A stretch of 64,000 bases of DNA from Gammaproteobacteria bacterium (GTDB lineage: Bacteria; Pseudomonadota; Gammaproteobacteria; VBWC01): NCBI GenBank assembly GCA_023266115.1, contig JAHFRU010000002.1, positions 62,001 through 126,000 of the forward strand, read 5' to 3'. The notes under the pieces were generated by a model that was given only the letters and a program-made list of their open reading frames with translations, made no database searches and was not told the DNA's origin. Position 1 is the first letter of the stretch. Every line of letters starts with the position of its first letter. Both the position numbers and the translations under genes were made by a program. This document shows positions 1-16,302 of this stretch, in pieces.

Positions 1-4103
<4,103 letters not shown>

Positions 4104-4208
4104 CGCCGGTAACGGGAATGCGCGGTGGCCGTGCCGCCCATTTCCGGATTGCGAGCGGTGGCAAGTGAAGGATGGGAAAGAAATATGTAAATTAAACATG
4201 GAATTCGC

Positions 4209-4237
4209 TTGACAGGTCCCTGGCAGGATTCTAGAAT
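4209..4237 (+). promoter_or_regulatory. Sigma-70 promoter of the str operon
   Basis: A perfect -35 TTGACA (4209-4214) is separated by 17 bases from a -10 TAGAAT (4232-4237; 5 of 6 consensus bases). An AT-rich stretch just upstream (about 4179-4200) could act as an UP element. Transcription would start near 4244, giving a leader of about 130 bases before rpsL. It lies in the 274-base rpoC-rpsL gap (4104-4377), where I see no convincing terminator or other gene. Confidence 0.8.
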
Positions 4238-4377
4238 TTCGCCTCTTTGGTTAGGGCTATGCAACTCCCCTGCCAAATTCAAATTCAAGGCTTAAGCGTT
4301 CACCCGTTTCGTCCCGTAAATCGCGGGCAGAAAAATGGCTGAGCGCTTAAATATATTTTGGGTAGAGCAAAATACGA

Positions 4378-4752
4378 ATGGCTACAGTTAATCAATTAGT
4401 AAGAAAGCCTCGGGACCGCCAGACGGAGAAGAGCAACGTGCCGGCGCTGCAGGGATGTCCTCAGAAACGTGGTGTGTGTACCCGTGTCTATACTACGACG
4501 CCGAAAAAACCGAACTCGGCCCTGCGCAAGGTCGCACGCGTGCGCTTGACGAATGGTATGGAAGTGACGACCTACATCGGCGGTGAGGGGCATAATCTTC
4601 AGGAGCACTCGGTTGTTCTGATTCGCGGCGGGCGGGTCAAGGATCTGCCGGGCGTTCGCTATCACACAGTACGGGGAAGCCTGGATACGTCGGGTGTCGA
4701 TGGCCGGCGCCAGGGTCGTTCCAAATATGGCGCAAAGCGTCCGAAAGCCTGA
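4378..4752 (+). CDS. rpsL: 30S ribosomal protein S12
   Basis: S12 lines the decoding centre of the small subunit and controls tRNA selection accuracy. At 124 residues it has the normal family length. The conserved [12 protein letters not shown] loop (K43) and [13 protein letters not shown] loop (K88, followed by Asp89, which is methylthiolated in E. coli) are intact. Lysine at both classic streptomycin-resistance positions predicts the sensitive wild-type state. It is the first gene of the str cluster, about 130 bases after the promoter, and rpsG follows after 40 bases. The ATG start gives the canonical [13 protein letters not shown]-terminus. Confidence 0.99.
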   Translation: MATVNQLVRKPRDRQTEKSNVPALQGCPQKRGVCTRVYTTTPKKPNSALRKVARVRLTNGMEVTTYIGGEGHNLQEHSVVLIRGGRVKDLPGVRYHTVRGSLDTSGVDGRRQGRSKYGAKRPKA

Positions 4753-4792
4753 TCGAAACCTAAACACCGCCGGGAAGAACGAGTAAGCACAC

Positions 4793-5263
4793 ATGTCACG
4801 TAGAAGAGTCAGTGCAAAACGGGTAATTCTCCCCGATCCGAAATTTCACAACGAAATTCTCGCGAAGTTCGTCAACGTCGTGATGAAGTCGGGTAAGAAA
4901 TCGGTCGCCGAGCGCATTGTTTACGGTGCGCTGGATGAGGTGGCCAAGAAGGGTAGCGAGGACGTACTGGCGGCCTTTAACAAGGCGCTGGACAACATAC
5001 GCCCGGTCGTTGAGGTGAAGTCGCGGCGCGTGGGCGGAGCGACGTACCAGGTTCCGGTCGAGGTGCGCGCGTCCCGCCGGACAGCGCTCGCGATGCGCTG
5101 GCTCGTTGAGTCGGCGCGCGGACGCAGCGAGAAGACCATGGGCTCGCGGCTGGCGAGCGAGATACTGGATGCCTGCGAAAGTCGCGGCACCGCGGTCAAG
5201 AAGCGCGAAGACATGCATCGTATGGCCGAGGCCAACAAAGCGTTCTCGCATTTCCGCTGGTAA
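4793..5263 (+). CDS. rpsG: 30S ribosomal protein S7
   Basis: S7 nucleates assembly of the 30S head by binding the 3' domain of 16S rRNA, and it contacts E-site tRNA. Its 156 residues match the usual bacterial length. The N-terminus ([18 protein letters not shown]) and the central [13 protein letters not shown] hairpin are conserved. In E. coli this protein autoregulates the str operon through the rpsL-rpsG gap. Here that gap is 40 bases and I could not assign the operator structure by eye. fusA follows after 29 bases. Confidence 0.99.
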   Translation: MSRRRVSAKRVILPDPKFHNEILAKFVNVVMKSGKKSVAERIVYGALDEVAKKGSEDVLAAFNKALDNIRPVVEVKSRRVGGATYQVPVEVRASRRTALAMRWLVESARGRSEKTMGSRLASEILDACESRGTAVKKREDMHRMAEANKAFSHFRW

Positions 5264-5292
5264 CCGTTACGTAGATCGATAAAGGGCAGATC

Positions 5293-7392
<2,100 letters not shown>

Positions 7393-7442
7393 GTTTCCTG
7401 TCCGATAAATTCAGACGTATATAGTTAAAGGGGTAGAGAGTC

Positions 7443-8633
7443 GTGTCCAAGGAAAAATTTGAGCGAAAGAAGCCGCACGTAAACGTCGGCACGATCGGTC
7501 ACGTAGACCACGGCAAGACGACGCTGACAGCGGCGCTGACGAAAGTGCTGGCGGAGAAATTTGGCGGATCGTTTATCGCGTACGACCAGATCGACAAAGC
7601 GCCGGAAGAAAAAGCCCGCGGCATCACGATATCCACCTCGCACGTCGAATACGAAAGCGCCAAGCGCCACTACGCCCACGTTGACTGCCCGGGACATGCA
7701 GACTACGTCAAAAACATGATCACCGGAGCCGCCCAGATGGACGGCGCCGTACTGGTCGTCAGCGCAGCCGACGGCCCGATGCCGCAGACGCGCGAACACA
7801 TCCTACTGTCGCGCCAGGTCGGCGTCCCCTACATCGTCGTCTTCCTCAACAAAGCCGACATGGTGGATGATGCCGAACTGCTCGAACTCGTCGAAATGGA
7901 AGTCCGCGAACTGCTCGACTCCTACAGTTTCCCGGGTGACGCCACCCCGATCATCACCGGCTCCGCGCTCAAAGCCCTCGAAGGCGACCAAAGCGACATC
8001 GGCGTCCCGGCCATCCTCAAGCTGGTCGACGCGATGGACAGCTACATCCCCGAGCCCGAGCGCGCCATCGACGGCGACTACCTGATGCCCGTCGAAGACG
8101 TCTTCTCCATCTCTGGACGTGGCACCGTCGTCACCGGCCGCATTGAACGCGGCATCGTCAAAGTCGGCGACGAAGTCGAAATCGTCGGCCTCAAAGACAC
8201 CCAAAAGACCATCGTCACCGGCGTCGAAATGTTCCGCAAACTGCTCGACCAGGGCCAGGCCGGCGACAACTGCGGCGTGCTGCTGCGCGGCACCAAGCGC
8301 GACGACGTCGAACGAGGCCAGGTACTGGCCAAGCCCGGCTCCATCAAGCCGCACACCCAGTTTGAAGCCGAGATCTACGTCCTGAGCAAGGAAGAAGGCG
8401 GGCGACACACCCCGTTTTTCAAAGGCTACCGGCCCCAGTTCTACTTCCGGACCACCGACGTCACGGGCGAAATGGACCTGCCGGAAGGCGTGGAAATGGT
8501 CATGCCGGGCGACAACATCAAAGTGACGGTGACACTGATTGCGCCGATCGCGATGGAAGACGGGTTGCGTTTTGCGGTACGTGAAGGTGGACGTACCGTC
8601 GGCGCCGGTGTCGTTACCAAGATTCTTGCATAG
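7443..8633 (+). CDS. tuf: Elongation factor Tu
   Basis: GTPase that delivers aminoacyl-tRNA to the ribosomal A site. It has 396 residues and a GTG start. Motifs are GHVDHGKT (P-loop), DCPGHADY (G3) and NKAD (G4), followed by the two beta-barrel domains; the end is GVVTKILA. Codon use is odd: from about 7560 to 8510 the gene strongly prefers C-ending codons together with GAA and AAA, while both ends and the flanking genes use more GGT, CGT, GAT and GAG. This mosaic could reflect gene conversion with a second tuf copy elsewhere, or selection for expression. rpsJ follows after only 11 bases, so str and S10 genes appear joined. Confidence 0.99.
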   Translation: MSKEKFERKKPHVNVGTIGHVDHGKTTLTAALTKVLAEKFGGSFIAYDQIDKAPEEKARGITISTSHVEYESAKRHYAHVDCPGHADYVKNMITGAAQMDGAVLVVSAADGPMPQTREHILLSRQVGVPYIVVFLNKADMVDDAELLELVEMEVRELLDSYSFPGDATPIITGSALKALEGDQSDIGVPAILKLVDAMDSYIPEPERAIDGDYLMPVEDVFSISGRGTVVTGRIERGIVKVGDEVEIVGLKDTQKTIVTGVEMFRKLLDQGQAGDNCGVLLRGTKRDDVERGQVLAKPGSIKPHTQFEAEIYVLSKEEGGRHTPFFKGYRPQFYFRTTDVTGEMDLPEGVEMVMPGDNIKVTVTLIAPIAMEDGLRFAVREGGRTVGAGVVTKILA

Positions 8634-8644
8634 GTTTTAATGTC

Positions 8645-8959
8645 ATGAGCAATAGCCAGAGAATACGCATCCGTCTTAAGGCCTTTGATCATCGCCTGAT
8701 CGATCAGTCGGCGCTGGAGATTGCCGAAACGGCAAAGCGTACCGGGGCGCATGTGCGCGGGCCGATTCCGTTGCCGACCAAGAAAGAGCGGTTCACGATC
8801 CTGATCTCGCCGCACGTGAACAAGGATGCGCGCGATCAGTATGAGCTGCGCACCCATAAGCGTTTAATGGATATTGTGGATCCGACGGACAAGACGGTGG
8901 ATGCGCTGATGAAACTGGATCTGGCGGCCGGCGTGGACGTGCAGATCAAGCTGAATTAA
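8645..8959 (+). CDS. rpsJ: 30S ribosomal protein S10 (NusE)
   Basis: S10 sits in the 30S head and, as NusE, joins the NusB antitermination complex and couples RNA polymerase to the ribosome via NusG. Its 104 residues (start [20 protein letters not shown]) match the family. The conserved [15 protein letters not shown] loop that contacts 16S rRNA is intact. It begins 11 bases after tuf, leaving no room for the long L4-controlled leader that precedes rpsJ in E. coli. Confidence 0.99.
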   Translation: MSNSQRIRIRLKAFDHRLIDQSALEIAETAKRTGAHVRGPIPLPTKKERFTILISPHVNKDARDQYELRTHKRLMDIVDPTDKTVDALMKLDLAAGVDVQIKLN

Positions 8960-9006
8960 TGCGTGCTTCGCGCGCGTTGTCTTGAGATGTTAAGAGGCTA
9001 TCGGTA

Positions 9007-9660
9007 ATGGCAATAGGTTTAGTCGGTCGCAAGTGCGGTATGACGCGGGTCTTTCTTGAAGACGGCCGCGCGATTCCCGTAACGGTCGTGGAGATTACGC
9101 CAAACCGCGTAACCCAGATCAAGGTTGAAGGCGGCGACGGATACCGCGCGCTGCAGGTGACGACGGGCACGCGCCGCGCGTCGCGGGTGACCCGGCCGAT
9201 GGCCGGGCATTTTGCCAAAGCCGGCGTCGAAGCGGGTCGTGGCACATGGGAATTTCGGTTGGAAGCGGGCGAGGGCGAAGGTATCAATGTTGGCCAGGAG
9301 CTCAAGGTCGATCAGTTTGCCGCCGGTCAGAAAGTCGATGTTATCGGAACATCCATCGGCAAGGGTTTTGCCGGCGTGATCAAACGCTATCATTTTGCCG
9401 CGCAGGACGCGACGCACGGTAACTCGCTTTCGCACCGCGCCCCAGGTTCTATTGGACAACGGCAGTCACCCGGTCGCGTGTTCAAGGGCAAGAAAATGGC
9501 CGGTCATCTCGGTAACGCACGTCGTACCACGCAAAATCTCGAGGTCGTACGGGTCGATGCTGAGCGTAACGTTTTGTTGATCAAGGGAGCGATCCCCGGA
9601 GCGGCCGGCTCGGACGTTATCGTACGTCCGGCAATTAAGGCCAGGCCGGTATCCGAATAG
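9007..9660 (+). CDS. rplC: 50S ribosomal protein L3
   Basis: Early-assembly 50S protein whose long extension reaches the peptidyl-transferase centre. It has 217 residues, starting [16 protein letters not shown]. The glutamine-rich segment [20 protein letters not shown], which carries the glutamine methylated by PrmB in E. coli, is present near residues 144-163. It follows rpsJ by 47 bases and is followed by rplD after an 11-base gap. Confidence 0.99.
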   Translation: MAIGLVGRKCGMTRVFLEDGRAIPVTVVEITPNRVTQIKVEGGDGYRALQVTTGTRRASRVTRPMAGHFAKAGVEAGRGTWEFRLEAGEGEGINVGQELKVDQFAAGQKVDVIGTSIGKGFAGVIKRYHFAAQDATHGNSLSHRAPGSIGQRQSPGRVFKGKKMAGHLGNARRTTQNLEVVRVDAERNVLLIKGAIPGAAGSDVIVRPAIKARPVSE

Positions 9661-9671
9661 AGGTGAGTGTA

Positions 9672-10289
9672 GTGGAGATTAGTGTCTTAACAGCTAGCGG
9701 CGAATCAAAGGGAACCCTGAAGGTTTCCGACAACGCGTTCGGTCGCGAATTCAATGAGCCGCTGATTCATCAGGTTATAACCGCCTATCTCGCTGGTGGC
9801 CGTGCAGGTACCCGCGCCCACAAGAATCGCAGCGATGTGCGAGGTGGTGGCCGCAAACCCTGGAAACAGAAGGGCAGCGGTCGAGCGCGCGTAGGGACTA
9901 TTCGCAGTCCGCTGTGGCGCGGGGGCGGCAAGACGTTCGCTGCGCGGACAGCGGATTACACCCAGAAGATTAACAAGAAGATGTATCGCGGTGCGCTGCA
10001 GTCCATTTTGTCCGAGCTGGTACGACAAGCCAGAATGGTCGTTATCGACAATTTGTCCCTGGAGACGCCGAAGACCAAGGAGCTTGCCAGCAAGCTTGCG
10101 CAGCTTGGCGTCAGCAAAGCGCTGATTGTGACCGATCAGCTCGACAATAATCTTGTATTGGCGGCCCGTAACCTGCCGCATGTCGACGTGATCGGCGTTA
10201 ATGAAATTGATCCGGTGCGCTTGGTCGGATTTGACAAAATCTTGATATCTGCCGCGGCGGTCAAGCAGCTGGAAGAGAGGTTCGCATGA
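9672..10289 (+). CDS. rplD: 50S ribosomal protein L4
   Basis: Binds 23S rRNA, lines the exit tunnel, and in enterics represses the S10 operon. I chose GTG at 9672 ([12 protein letters not shown]; 205 residues) because the sequence GAGGTGA at 9660-9666 is an excellent Shine-Dalgarno five bases upstream and E. coli L4 also begins with Met-Glu. An in-frame GTG at 9663 would add three residues but would overlap that site. The conserved [18 protein letters not shown] tunnel loop is present. The stop overlaps the rplW start by ATGA, implying translational coupling. Confidence 0.97.
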   Translation: MEISVLTASGESKGTLKVSDNAFGREFNEPLIHQVITAYLAGGRAGTRAHKNRSDVRGGGRKPWKQKGSGRARVGTIRSPLWRGGGKTFAARTADYTQKINKKMYRGALQSILSELVRQARMVVIDNLSLETPKTKELASKLAQLGVSKALIVTDQLDNNLVLAARNLPHVDVIGVNEIDPVRLVGFDKILISAAAVKQLEERFA

Positions 10290-10579
10290 ATCAGGAGCGA
10301 CTTTCCAAAATTATTGTAGCCCCGCATGTGTCGGAAAAGAGTACCGTCGCGGCGGACAAGAATCACCAGCATGTTTTCCGGGTGCTGACGGATGCATCCA
10401 AGCGGGAGATCAGGGATGCCGTCGAGCAGTTATTTAACGTGAAGGTAGATTCAGTCACCACGTTGGTCACGCGCGGCAAGGTTAAGCGCGCCGGCGCCGG
10501 ATTTGGTAAACGAGCGAATTTCAAGAAGGCCTATGTCCGTCTGCAACCCGGGCACGACATTGATATTCTTCGGCAGTAA
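10286..10579 (+). CDS. rplW: 50S ribosomal protein L23
   Basis: L23 sits at the tunnel exit and is the docking site for trigger factor and SRP. It has 97 residues. The segment [20 protein letters not shown] and the later RGKVKRAG loop are typical of bacterial L23. It starts within the stop codon of rplD (ATGA), and rplB begins 29 bases after it. Confidence 0.98.
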   Translation: MNQERLSKIIVAPHVSEKSTVAADKNHQHVFRVLTDASKREIRDAVEQLFNVKVDSVTTLVTRGKVKRAGAGFGKRANFKKAYVRLQPGHDIDILRQ

Positions 10580-10608
10580 CTAGGTAGCAGAGAAACAGGA
10601 TTCGAGAG

Positions 10609-11436
10609 ATGGCTCTTGTAAAAGCAAAACCAACGTCCGCTGGACGCCGTTTCGTTGTTCGCGTGGTTACGCCTGACCTCCATAAAGGTGAGCCGCATCG
10701 CGCTCTGATTGAAAAGAAGAACCGGACCGGCGGTCGGAACAACGATGGCCGGATCACTGTTCGGCATCAGGGTGGTGGACATAAGCAGCACTATCGACTG
10801 GTCGATTTTAAGCGTAATAAAGACGGTATTCCGGCAAGGATAGAGCGCATAGAATATGATCCGAATCGCAGCGCGCATCTGGCGTTGCTGTTGTATGCGG
10901 ACGGCGAAAGGCGGTACATCATTGCGCCGAAGGGTGCAGCCGCCGGACTGGAATTGGTGTCGGGTAACGATGCCCCGATCAAGAGCGGCAACTGTTTGCC
11001 GCTGCGGCATATCCCGGTGGGTACGACGGTGCATTGCATTGAATTGAAGTCCGGCAAGGGCGCGCAGATCGCGCGTAGTGCCGGGGCGTCGGTGCAGCTT
11101 GTGAGCAAGGAAGGCGCCTATGCGACGCTCAGGCTGCGCTCTGGTGAGATGCGCAAGATACAGATTGAGTGTCGCGCCACCATCGGCGAAGTCGGTAATG
11201 AGGAGCACAACCTGCGGTCGTATGGTAAGGCAGGGGCCAGGCGCTGGCTGGGCATACGCCCGACGGTGCGTGGCGTTGCCATGAACCCCGTGGATCATCC
11301 TCACGGCGGCGGCGAAGGAAAGACCTCTGGCGGCCGGCATCCGGTATCGCCGTGGGGCACGCCGACGAAGGGATACAAGACACGTCGTAACAAGCGTACC
11401 GGCGACATGATTGCGCGTGATCGCAGACGCAAGTAG
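10609..11436 (+). CDS. rplB: 50S ribosomal protein L2
   Basis: L2 is needed for subunit association and supports the peptidyl-transferase centre. It has 275 residues. Conserved blocks include [20 protein letters not shown] near the N-terminus and [17 protein letters not shown] near residues 225-241, which contains the highly conserved histidine near the active site. It is followed by a 49-base gap and rpsS. Confidence 0.99.
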   Translation: MALVKAKPTSAGRRFVVRVVTPDLHKGEPHRALIEKKNRTGGRNNDGRITVRHQGGGHKQHYRLVDFKRNKDGIPARIERIEYDPNRSAHLALLLYADGERRYIIAPKGAAAGLELVSGNDAPIKSGNCLPLRHIPVGTTVHCIELKSGKGAQIARSAGASVQLVSKEGAYATLRLRSGEMRKIQIECRATIGEVGNEEHNLRSYGKAGARRWLGIRPTVRGVAMNPVDHPHGGGEGKTSGGRHPVSPWGTPTKGYKTRRNKRTGDMIARDRRRK

Positions 11437-11485
11437 CCACGAGATTTTTGAGTCGTATTCGTTAAGGAATTATTGAGGATAACAA

Positions 11486-11758
11486 GTGCCACGTTCACTG
11501 AAAAAAGGGCCATTTGTCGATTTGCACCTCGCGAAAAAAGTCGAGGAAGCGAATACTGTCAAGAGTAAGAAGCCTATAAAGACCTGGTCGCGTCGCTCGG
11601 TCGTCATTCCGGACATGATAGGGTTGACGATAGCGGTACATAACGGTCGCCTGCACGTGCCGGTGCTCGTCAGTGAAAACATGGTGGGTCACAAGCTCGG
11701 TGAATTTTCGGCTACCCGAACGTTCAAGGGGCATGTTGCCACGAAAACGGTGAAATAG
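11486..11758 (+). CDS. rpsS: 30S ribosomal protein S19
   Basis: S19 forms a complex with S13 in the 30S head and bridges to the 50S subunit. It has 90 residues with a GTG start giving [15 protein letters not shown], and the conserved [16 protein letters not shown] segment near the C-terminus. A Shine-Dalgarno-like TTGAGGA lies just upstream. rplV follows after a 14-base gap. Confidence 0.99.
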   Translation: MPRSLKKGPFVDLHLAKKVEEANTVKSKKPIKTWSRRSVVIPDMIGLTIAVHNGRLHVPVLVSENMVGHKLGEFSATRTFKGHVATKTVK

Positions 11759-11772
11759 CTTGGGACATGACG

Positions 11773-12105
11773 ATGGAAGTAGATGCTAAATTGAAGTTTG
11801 CACGCATTTCTGCGCAAAAGGGTCGCCTGGTTGCGGATCAGATTCGCGGATTGCCCGTAGAGCGCGCGCTGCAACTGCTCGAGTTCAGCCCGAAGAAGGC
11901 AGCGACGATGATCAAAAAGGTACTCGAATCGGCTATTGCCAATGCGGAACACAATGCCGGCGCGGACGTCGATGAGCTGAAGGTATCGCGTATTTTGGTT
12001 GATGAAGGTCCGTCGCAAAAGCGCTGGAGCCCGCGGGCAAGGGGTAGCGCGAACCGTATTTTGAAGCGCACCAGCCATATTATTGTGGCGGTTTCCGATG
12101 AATAA
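11773..12105 (+). CDS. rplV: 50S ribosomal protein L22
   Basis: L22 contacts all domains of 23S rRNA, and its beta-hairpin forms part of the exit-tunnel constriction. I chose ATG at 11773 ([20 protein letters not shown]): the GGGA at 11762-11765 then has a seven-base spacing and the length becomes 110 residues, the same as E. coli L22. An ATG two codons earlier (11767) is too close to that site. The hairpin region [17 protein letters not shown] is present. Confidence 0.97.
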   Translation: MEVDAKLKFARISAQKGRLVADQIRGLPVERALQLLEFSPKKAATMIKKVLESAIANAEHNAGADVDELKVSRILVDEGPSQKRWSPRARGSANRILKRTSHIIVAVSDE

Positions 12106-12120
12106 CTCAGAGAGTTTGTA

Positions 12121-12801
12121 ATGGGTCAGAAAGTACATCCAACTGGAATACGTCTGGGTATCATCAAGGACTGGACGTCGACTTGGTACGCGGGATCGAA
12201 GGATTATGCCGATTATCTGAATACCGACCTGGCGGTGCGGGCCTTCTTGAAACAGAAGTTATCCCAGGCGTCTGTCAGTCGTATCCAGATAGCGCGGCCG
12301 GCACGTAACGCGCGTATTACGATCCACACTGCGCGACCCGGCATCGTTATCGGCAAGAAAGGCGAAGATGTCGAAGCGCTGCGCAAGCAGGTCGCCGCGA
12401 TGATGGGTGTGCCGGTACACATCAGTATCGAAGAGATCCGCAAGCCGGAGCTGGATGCGCAACTTGTCGCCGAGAGCGTGTCGCAGCAGATTGAGCGGCG
12501 TATCATGTTTCGCCGCGCAATGAAACGCGCTGTTGCGAACACGATGCGGCTGGGCGGGCAAGGAATCAAGATACGGGTGGCTGGTCGTTTGAACAACTCG
12601 GAGATTGCACGTTCAGAGTGGTATCGTGAGGGCCGCGTTCCGTTGCATACACTGCGTGCCGATATAGATTACGGCTTCTCGAAGGCAATTACGACATCGG
12701 GTGTTATCGGGGTGAAAGTGTGGATCTTCAAAGGTGAAGTGTTCGGCGCCCAGGAAGAAGAGGCTAGCGCCAGTGCGGAGCCGGCAGCTGCTGCGAGCTA
12801 A
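12121..12801 (+). CDS. rpsC: 30S ribosomal protein S3
   Basis: S3 lines the mRNA entry channel and contributes to the ribosomal helicase activity. It has 226 residues. The start [18 protein letters not shown] is canonical, and the KH domain motif [17 protein letters not shown] lies near residues 75-90. The C-terminal tail is Ala/Glu-rich ([15 protein letters not shown]), as in many proteobacteria. rplP follows after 13 bases. Confidence 0.99.
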   Translation: MGQKVHPTGIRLGIIKDWTSTWYAGSKDYADYLNTDLAVRAFLKQKLSQASVSRIQIARPARNARITIHTARPGIVIGKKGEDVEALRKQVAAMMGVPVHISIEEIRKPELDAQLVAESVSQQIERRIMFRRAMKRAVANTMRLGGQGIKIRVAGRLNNSEIARSEWYREGRVPLHTLRADIDYGFSKAITTSGVIGVKVWIFKGEVFGAQEEEASASAEPAAAAS

Positions 12802-12814
12802 TTAGGAATTCGAC

Positions 12815-13228
12815 ATGCTTCAACCGAAACGAACAAAATTTCGTAAACAGTTCAAGGGACGCAATCGTGGCGTGGCGTCGCGTGGCAATAAGGTCAGCTT
12901 CGGCGAGTACGGGCTGAAAGCGACGACGCGCGGCCGCGTCACCGCCCGCCAGATAGAGGCGGCACGTCGAGCGATGACCCGCTATGTAAAGCGCGGTGGC
13001 CGCGTCTGGATACGCGTGTTCCCGGACAAGCCGATCACCAAGAAGCCCCTCGAAGTGCGCATGGGTAAAGGTAAAGGCAACGTAGAATACTGGGTTGCCC
13101 AAATCAAGCCTGGTCACATGCTCTATGAGATGGAAGGCGTGACGGAGGAGGTGGCACGCGAGGCGTTCAAGCTGGCCTCCGCGAAGCTACCGGTGTTAAC
13201 GACATTTGTAACGCGGACAGTAATGTGA
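12815..13228 (+). CDS. rplP: 50S ribosomal protein L16
   Basis: L16 organises the A-site side of the peptidyl-transferase centre. It has 137 residues. [19 protein letters not shown] opens the protein, and [18 protein letters not shown] holds the conserved loop near the arginine hydroxylated in E. coli. The stop overlaps the GTG of rpmC (GTGA), so the two are probably translationally coupled. Confidence 0.99.
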   Translation: MLQPKRTKFRKQFKGRNRGVASRGNKVSFGEYGLKATTRGRVTARQIEAARRAMTRYVKRGGRVWIRVFPDKPITKKPLEVRMGKGKGNVEYWVAQIKPGHMLYEMEGVTEEVAREAFKLASAKLPVLTTFVTRTVM

Positions 13229-13425
13229 GCACAGCAAGCGAATACAGAATTAAAACGGTGCCGGAGCTGAAACAGGAGCTTCAGGCGCTGCTGCGCGAGC
13301 AGTTCAATCTACGCATGCAGCGGGGATCCGGCCAACTGTCCAAGCCTCACCAGATGAAGGCCGGGCGGCGCAATATTGCGCGGATCAAGACCTTATTGAA
13401 GGAAAAAGCGGATAGCGAGTCATGA
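13225..13425 (+). CDS. rpmC: 50S ribosomal protein L29
   Basis: Small two-helix protein at the tunnel exit beside L23. It has 66 residues and starts with GTG inside the stop of rplP. The segment [20 protein letters not shown] is the family signature. Its end overlaps the ATG of rpsQ by four bases (ATGA), so rplP, rpmC and rpsQ form a tightly coupled trio. Confidence 0.98.
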   Translation: MSTASEYRIKTVPELKQELQALLREQFNLRMQRGSGQLSKPHQMKAGRRNIARIKTLLKEKADSES

Positions 13426-13685
13426 GTGACGCACCGAAAAAAGCAGCCCGTACGGTGACTGGCCGAGTGGTCAGTGACAAGATGGACAAGACGATTACCG
13501 TTCTGATCGAGCGCCGCGTGCGCCATCCGATATATGGCAAGATCGTCCGGCGTAGCACCAAGCTGCACGCTCACGACGAGCAGAACGAATGTGGTGAAGG
13601 CGATACCGTGATCATCGAACAATGTCGGCCGCTGTCGAAGAGCAAGTCATGGCGTCTGGTGAAGATCGAGGAACGGGCGAAGTAA
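13422..13685 (+). CDS. rpsQ: 30S ribosomal protein S17
   Basis: Primary 16S rRNA binding protein with an OB fold. It has 87 residues. [20 protein letters not shown] and [20 protein letters not shown] are typical S17 blocks. The ATG overlaps the rpmC stop. The gap to rplN is 24 bases, too short to hold the separate spc promoter found here in E. coli. Confidence 0.99.
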   Translation: MSDAPKKAARTVTGRVVSDKMDKTITVLIERRVRHPIYGKIVRRSTKLHAHDEQNECGEGDTVIIEQCRPLSKSKSWRLVKIEERAK

Positions 13686-13709
13686 TCTACGGATTTTGGG
13701 GAAACAGTA

Positions 13710-14078
13710 ATGATTCAGATGCAGACCGTTCTGGACGTGGCCGACAATAGCGGCGCCCGCCAGGTAATGTGTATCAAGGTGCTCGGCGGCTCGAAGCGCC
13801 GTTACGCCCGTATTGGCGACGTCATCAAGGTCAGCATCAAGGACGCAATTCCACGCGGTAAGGTCAAGAAAGGCGAGGTTTACGACGCCGTCGTCGTACG
13901 TACCCGTAAGGGCGTGCGCCGGCCGGACGGATCGGTAATCCGGTTTGATGGTAATGCGGCGGTATTGCTGAATAACCAGCTTCAGCCCATTGGCACCCGT
14001 ATCTTCGGGCCCGTGACTCGCGAGCTGCGTACGGAGCGCTTTATGAGGATCATCTCGCTGGCGCCGGAAGTGCTTTGA
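13710..14078 (+). CDS. rplN: 50S ribosomal protein L14
   Basis: L14 forms an intersubunit bridge with 16S rRNA and is the docking site of the silencing factor RsfS. It has 122 residues. The start [20 protein letters not shown] and the block [20 protein letters not shown] are conserved. A 64-base gap to rplX follows, with no clear promoter or terminator seen. Confidence 0.99.
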   Translation: MIQMQTVLDVADNSGARQVMCIKVLGGSKRRYARIGDVIKVSIKDAIPRGKVKKGEVYDAVVVRTRKGVRRPDGSVIRFDGNAAVLLNNQLQPIGTRIFGPVTRELRTERFMRIISLAPEVL

Positions 14079-14142
14079 GTTTGCGCTTTGGGCCAAGTGC
14101 GGTATGGGGTTGACGGTTTAGATTGGCTTGCAGGTTAGTGAA

Positions 14143-14460
14143 ATGAAAAAGATCAGAAAAGATGACGAAGTGATCGTGATTGCCGGCAGGGATAAGGGCA
14201 AAACGGGTACGGTTTTGCGTGTCCAGACGGACGATCGGCTCCTTGTCTCTGGCGTCAACATGGTGAAGCGCCACACCAAACCCAACCCGACGCGCGGTGT
14301 GGGGGGTGGCATAGTCGAAAAGGAAATGCCGATCCAGATATCGAATGTCGCGCTGCTTAATCCGATCACCAAGCGGGCAGACAAGGTCGCGTTCCGGGTA
14401 TTGGAAGACGGCCGAAAAGTACGGTATTTCAAATCAAATAATGAAGTAGTGGATATCTGA
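14143..14460 (+). CDS. rplX: 50S ribosomal protein L24
   Basis: Assembly initiator of the 50S subunit with a KOW motif. I chose ATG at 14143 ([20 protein letters not shown]; 105 residues) because the upstream AGGTTAGTGA can serve as Shine-Dalgarno and E. coli L24 starts at the same place. A TTG at 14128 would extend it by five residues and is less likely. [20 protein letters not shown] is the second conserved block. rplE follows after 4 bases. Confidence 0.97.
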   Translation: MKKIRKDDEVIVIAGRDKGKTGTVLRVQTDDRLLVSGVNMVKRHTKPNPTRGVGGGIVEKEMPIQISNVALLNPITKRADKVAFRVLEDGRKVRYFKSNNEVVDI

Positions 14461-14464
14461 CGAC

Positions 14465-15004
14465 ATGGCACGTTTGCAGAAACATTATAACGACACCGTC
14501 ATCAAGCAGTTGACCGAACAGTTCGGTTACAAGAGCGCGATGCAGGTTCCGCGGATCACGAAAGTCACGTTGAACATGGGCGTTGGCGAGGCCGTTGGCG
14601 ACAAGAAAATTATCGATAACGCAGTCGCCGATATGACGGCGATTGCGGGCCAGAAGCCGATCGTGACGCGTGCGCGCAAGTCAGTGGCAGGGTTCAAAAT
14701 TCGCGAGGAATGGCCCATTGGATGCAAGGTCACCTTGCGGCGTGAGAAGATGTATGAATTTCTTGATCGCCTGATCAGTATCGCGATCCCGCGTATCCGT
14801 GATTTTCGTGGCCTGAATCCGCGGTCGTTCGACGGGCGCGGCAACTACAGCCTCGGGGTTCGCGAACAGATTATTTTTCCGGAAATCCAATACGACAAGA
14901 TCGATGCATTGCGCGGTATGGATATCACCATTACGACCACGGCACTGTCGGATGAAGAAGCGCGCGCCTTGCTTGTGGCATTTAGTTTTCCGTTGAGGAG
15001 CTGA
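14465..15004 (+). CDS. rplE: 50S ribosomal protein L5
   Basis: L5 binds 5S rRNA in the central protuberance and contacts P-site tRNA. It has 179 residues. Conserved blocks are [15 protein letters not shown] and the C-terminal [20 protein letters not shown]. It is followed by rpsN after 9 bases. Confidence 0.99.
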   Translation: MARLQKHYNDTVIKQLTEQFGYKSAMQVPRITKVTLNMGVGEAVGDKKIIDNAVADMTAIAGQKPIVTRARKSVAGFKIREEWPIGCKVTLRREKMYEFLDRLISIAIPRIRDFRGLNPRSFDGRGNYSLGVREQIIFPEIQYDKIDALRGMDITITTTALSDEEARALLVAFSFPLRS

Positions 15005-15013
15005 GGAACGACG

Positions 15014-15319
15014 ATGGCAAAGACATCGATGGTCAACCGTGAAGTGAAACGTCTGCGGACAGTACGTAAGTACGCAACCAGGCGTGCGGACCTGAAGGAA
15101 AAGTTACGGAATCCGAATCTGCCGGTCGAGGAACGCGACGAGCTGCGGCGCAAGTTTCAGTCACTGCCGCGCGATGCCGGTCCCAGCAGGATGAGAAGCC
15201 GTTGCCGCTTGAGCGGCAGATCCCATGGTTACTATCGAAAATTTGGTCTCGGTCGGAATCAGCTGCGCGAAGCGGCAATGCGCGGAGATTGTCCGGGACT
15301 GGTGAAGGCCAGTTGGTAG
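15014..15319 (+). CDS. rpsN: 30S ribosomal protein S14 (zinc-free type)
   Basis: S14 helps assemble the 30S head near the decoding site. At 101 residues it is the long, cysteine-poor form; the CxxC pairs of the short zinc form are absent, although one cysteine occurs in [20 protein letters not shown]. This form works independently of zinc supply. It sits between rplE and rpsH as usual. Confidence 0.98.
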   Translation: MAKTSMVNREVKRLRTVRKYATRRADLKEKLRNPNLPVEERDELRRKFQSLPRDAGPSRMRSRCRLSGRSHGYYRKFGLGRNQLREAAMRGDCPGLVKASW

Positions 15320-15348
15320 TTCATTACTTAAGTTGGTGAATATAGCTT

Positions 15349-15744
15349 ATGAGCATGACTGATCCCATTGCGGATATGTTGACCCGTATCAGGAACGCGC
15401 AGATGGTCAAGAAGGCGCGAGTGAGTATGCCGTCGTCGACGCTGAAGGTCGCGATTGCCGAAGTGCTTAAGGAAGAAGGCTATATAGGCGAATTCTCGGT
15501 CGAGGGCAGCGGTCCGGGTCGTATGCTGCAAATCGGTCTCAAGTATTATGAGGAAAGACCGGTCATTGAACACATACAGCGTGTGAGCCGCCCTGGACTG
15601 CGCATTTATATGAGTAAGGATGAATTGCCCAAGGTTCAGGGTGGATTGGGTATTGCCATAATCTCGACCCCCAAAGGCGTGATGACAGACCGCTCCGCGC
15701 GGGCTGCCGGCCACGGCGGCGAAATACTGTGTACCGTTTCTTAA
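15349..15744 (+). CDS. rpsH: 30S ribosomal protein S8
   Basis: Central-domain 16S rRNA binder and, in E. coli, translational repressor of the spc operon. It has 131 residues, starting [18 protein letters not shown]. The C-terminal [20 protein letters not shown] is the conserved RNA-binding part. I could not identify the S8 operator by eye. Confidence 0.99.
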   Translation: MSMTDPIADMLTRIRNAQMVKKARVSMPSSTLKVAIAEVLKEEGYIGEFSVEGSGPGRMLQIGLKYYEERPVIEHIQRVSRPGLRIYMSKDELPKVQGGLGIAIISTPKGVMTDRSARAAGHGGEILCTVS

Positions 15745-15757
15745 GGATTTTGTAGTT

Positions 15758-16291
15758 ATGGCGCGAACGTCAAATCAGGTTACAACGGTTGCCAAGGGTG
15801 TGGACGTGGTGATCGACGGGCAACTTGTCAGAATCAAGGGGCCGAAGGGTCAGCTGGAGCATATGGTTCACGAGAAGATCGCCGTCGGGCGGCAGGACAG
15901 CGTCCTCAACTTCTCCCCGCGTAATAAAGAGAACGCTGCTGTTGCGCTGGCGGGTACCACGTGCGCGTTGATCAAGAACATGATGCGTGGTGTGAGCGCC
16001 GGGTTTGAAAAGAAACTCACGTTGATCGGCGTCGGATATCGCGCGCAGGCTCAGGGCAAGAAACTCAACCTGACCCTGGGTTTTTCCCACCCGGTGGTTT
16101 TTGAAATACCGGATGGTGTAAGCATCGATACGCCAAGTCAGACGGAAATCATCGTTAAGGGCATCGATAAACAGCAGGTCGGGCAGGTCGCCGCAACGAT
16201 ACGTGGATATCGCCCGCCTGAGCCGTACAAGGGTAAGGGCGTGCGTTACGCGGATGAAAAAATCATCCTGAAAGAAGCGAAGAAGAAATAA
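15758..16291 (+). CDS. rplF: 50S ribosomal protein L6
   Basis: L6 sits near the factor-binding region beside the sarcin-ricin loop. It has 177 residues. [20 protein letters not shown] and [19 protein letters not shown] are diagnostic. It follows rpsH by 13 bases, and rplR begins 11 bases after it. Confidence 0.99.
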   Translation: MARTSNQVTTVAKGVDVVIDGQLVRIKGPKGQLEHMVHEKIAVGRQDSVLNFSPRNKENAAVALAGTTCALIKNMMRGVSAGFEKKLTLIGVGYRAQAQGKKLNLTLGFSHPVVFEIPDGVSIDTPSQTEIIVKGIDKQQVGQVAATIRGYRPPEPYKGKGVRYADEKIILKEAKKK

Positions 16292-16302
16292 GGATAGAAG
16301 TC

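Noticed and set aside
7803-8408. Minus-strand 201-codon frame inside tuf
   Set aside because: Antisense of tuf; its Asp/Val/Ala-rich composition reflects the C-rich codons of tuf, not a protein family.
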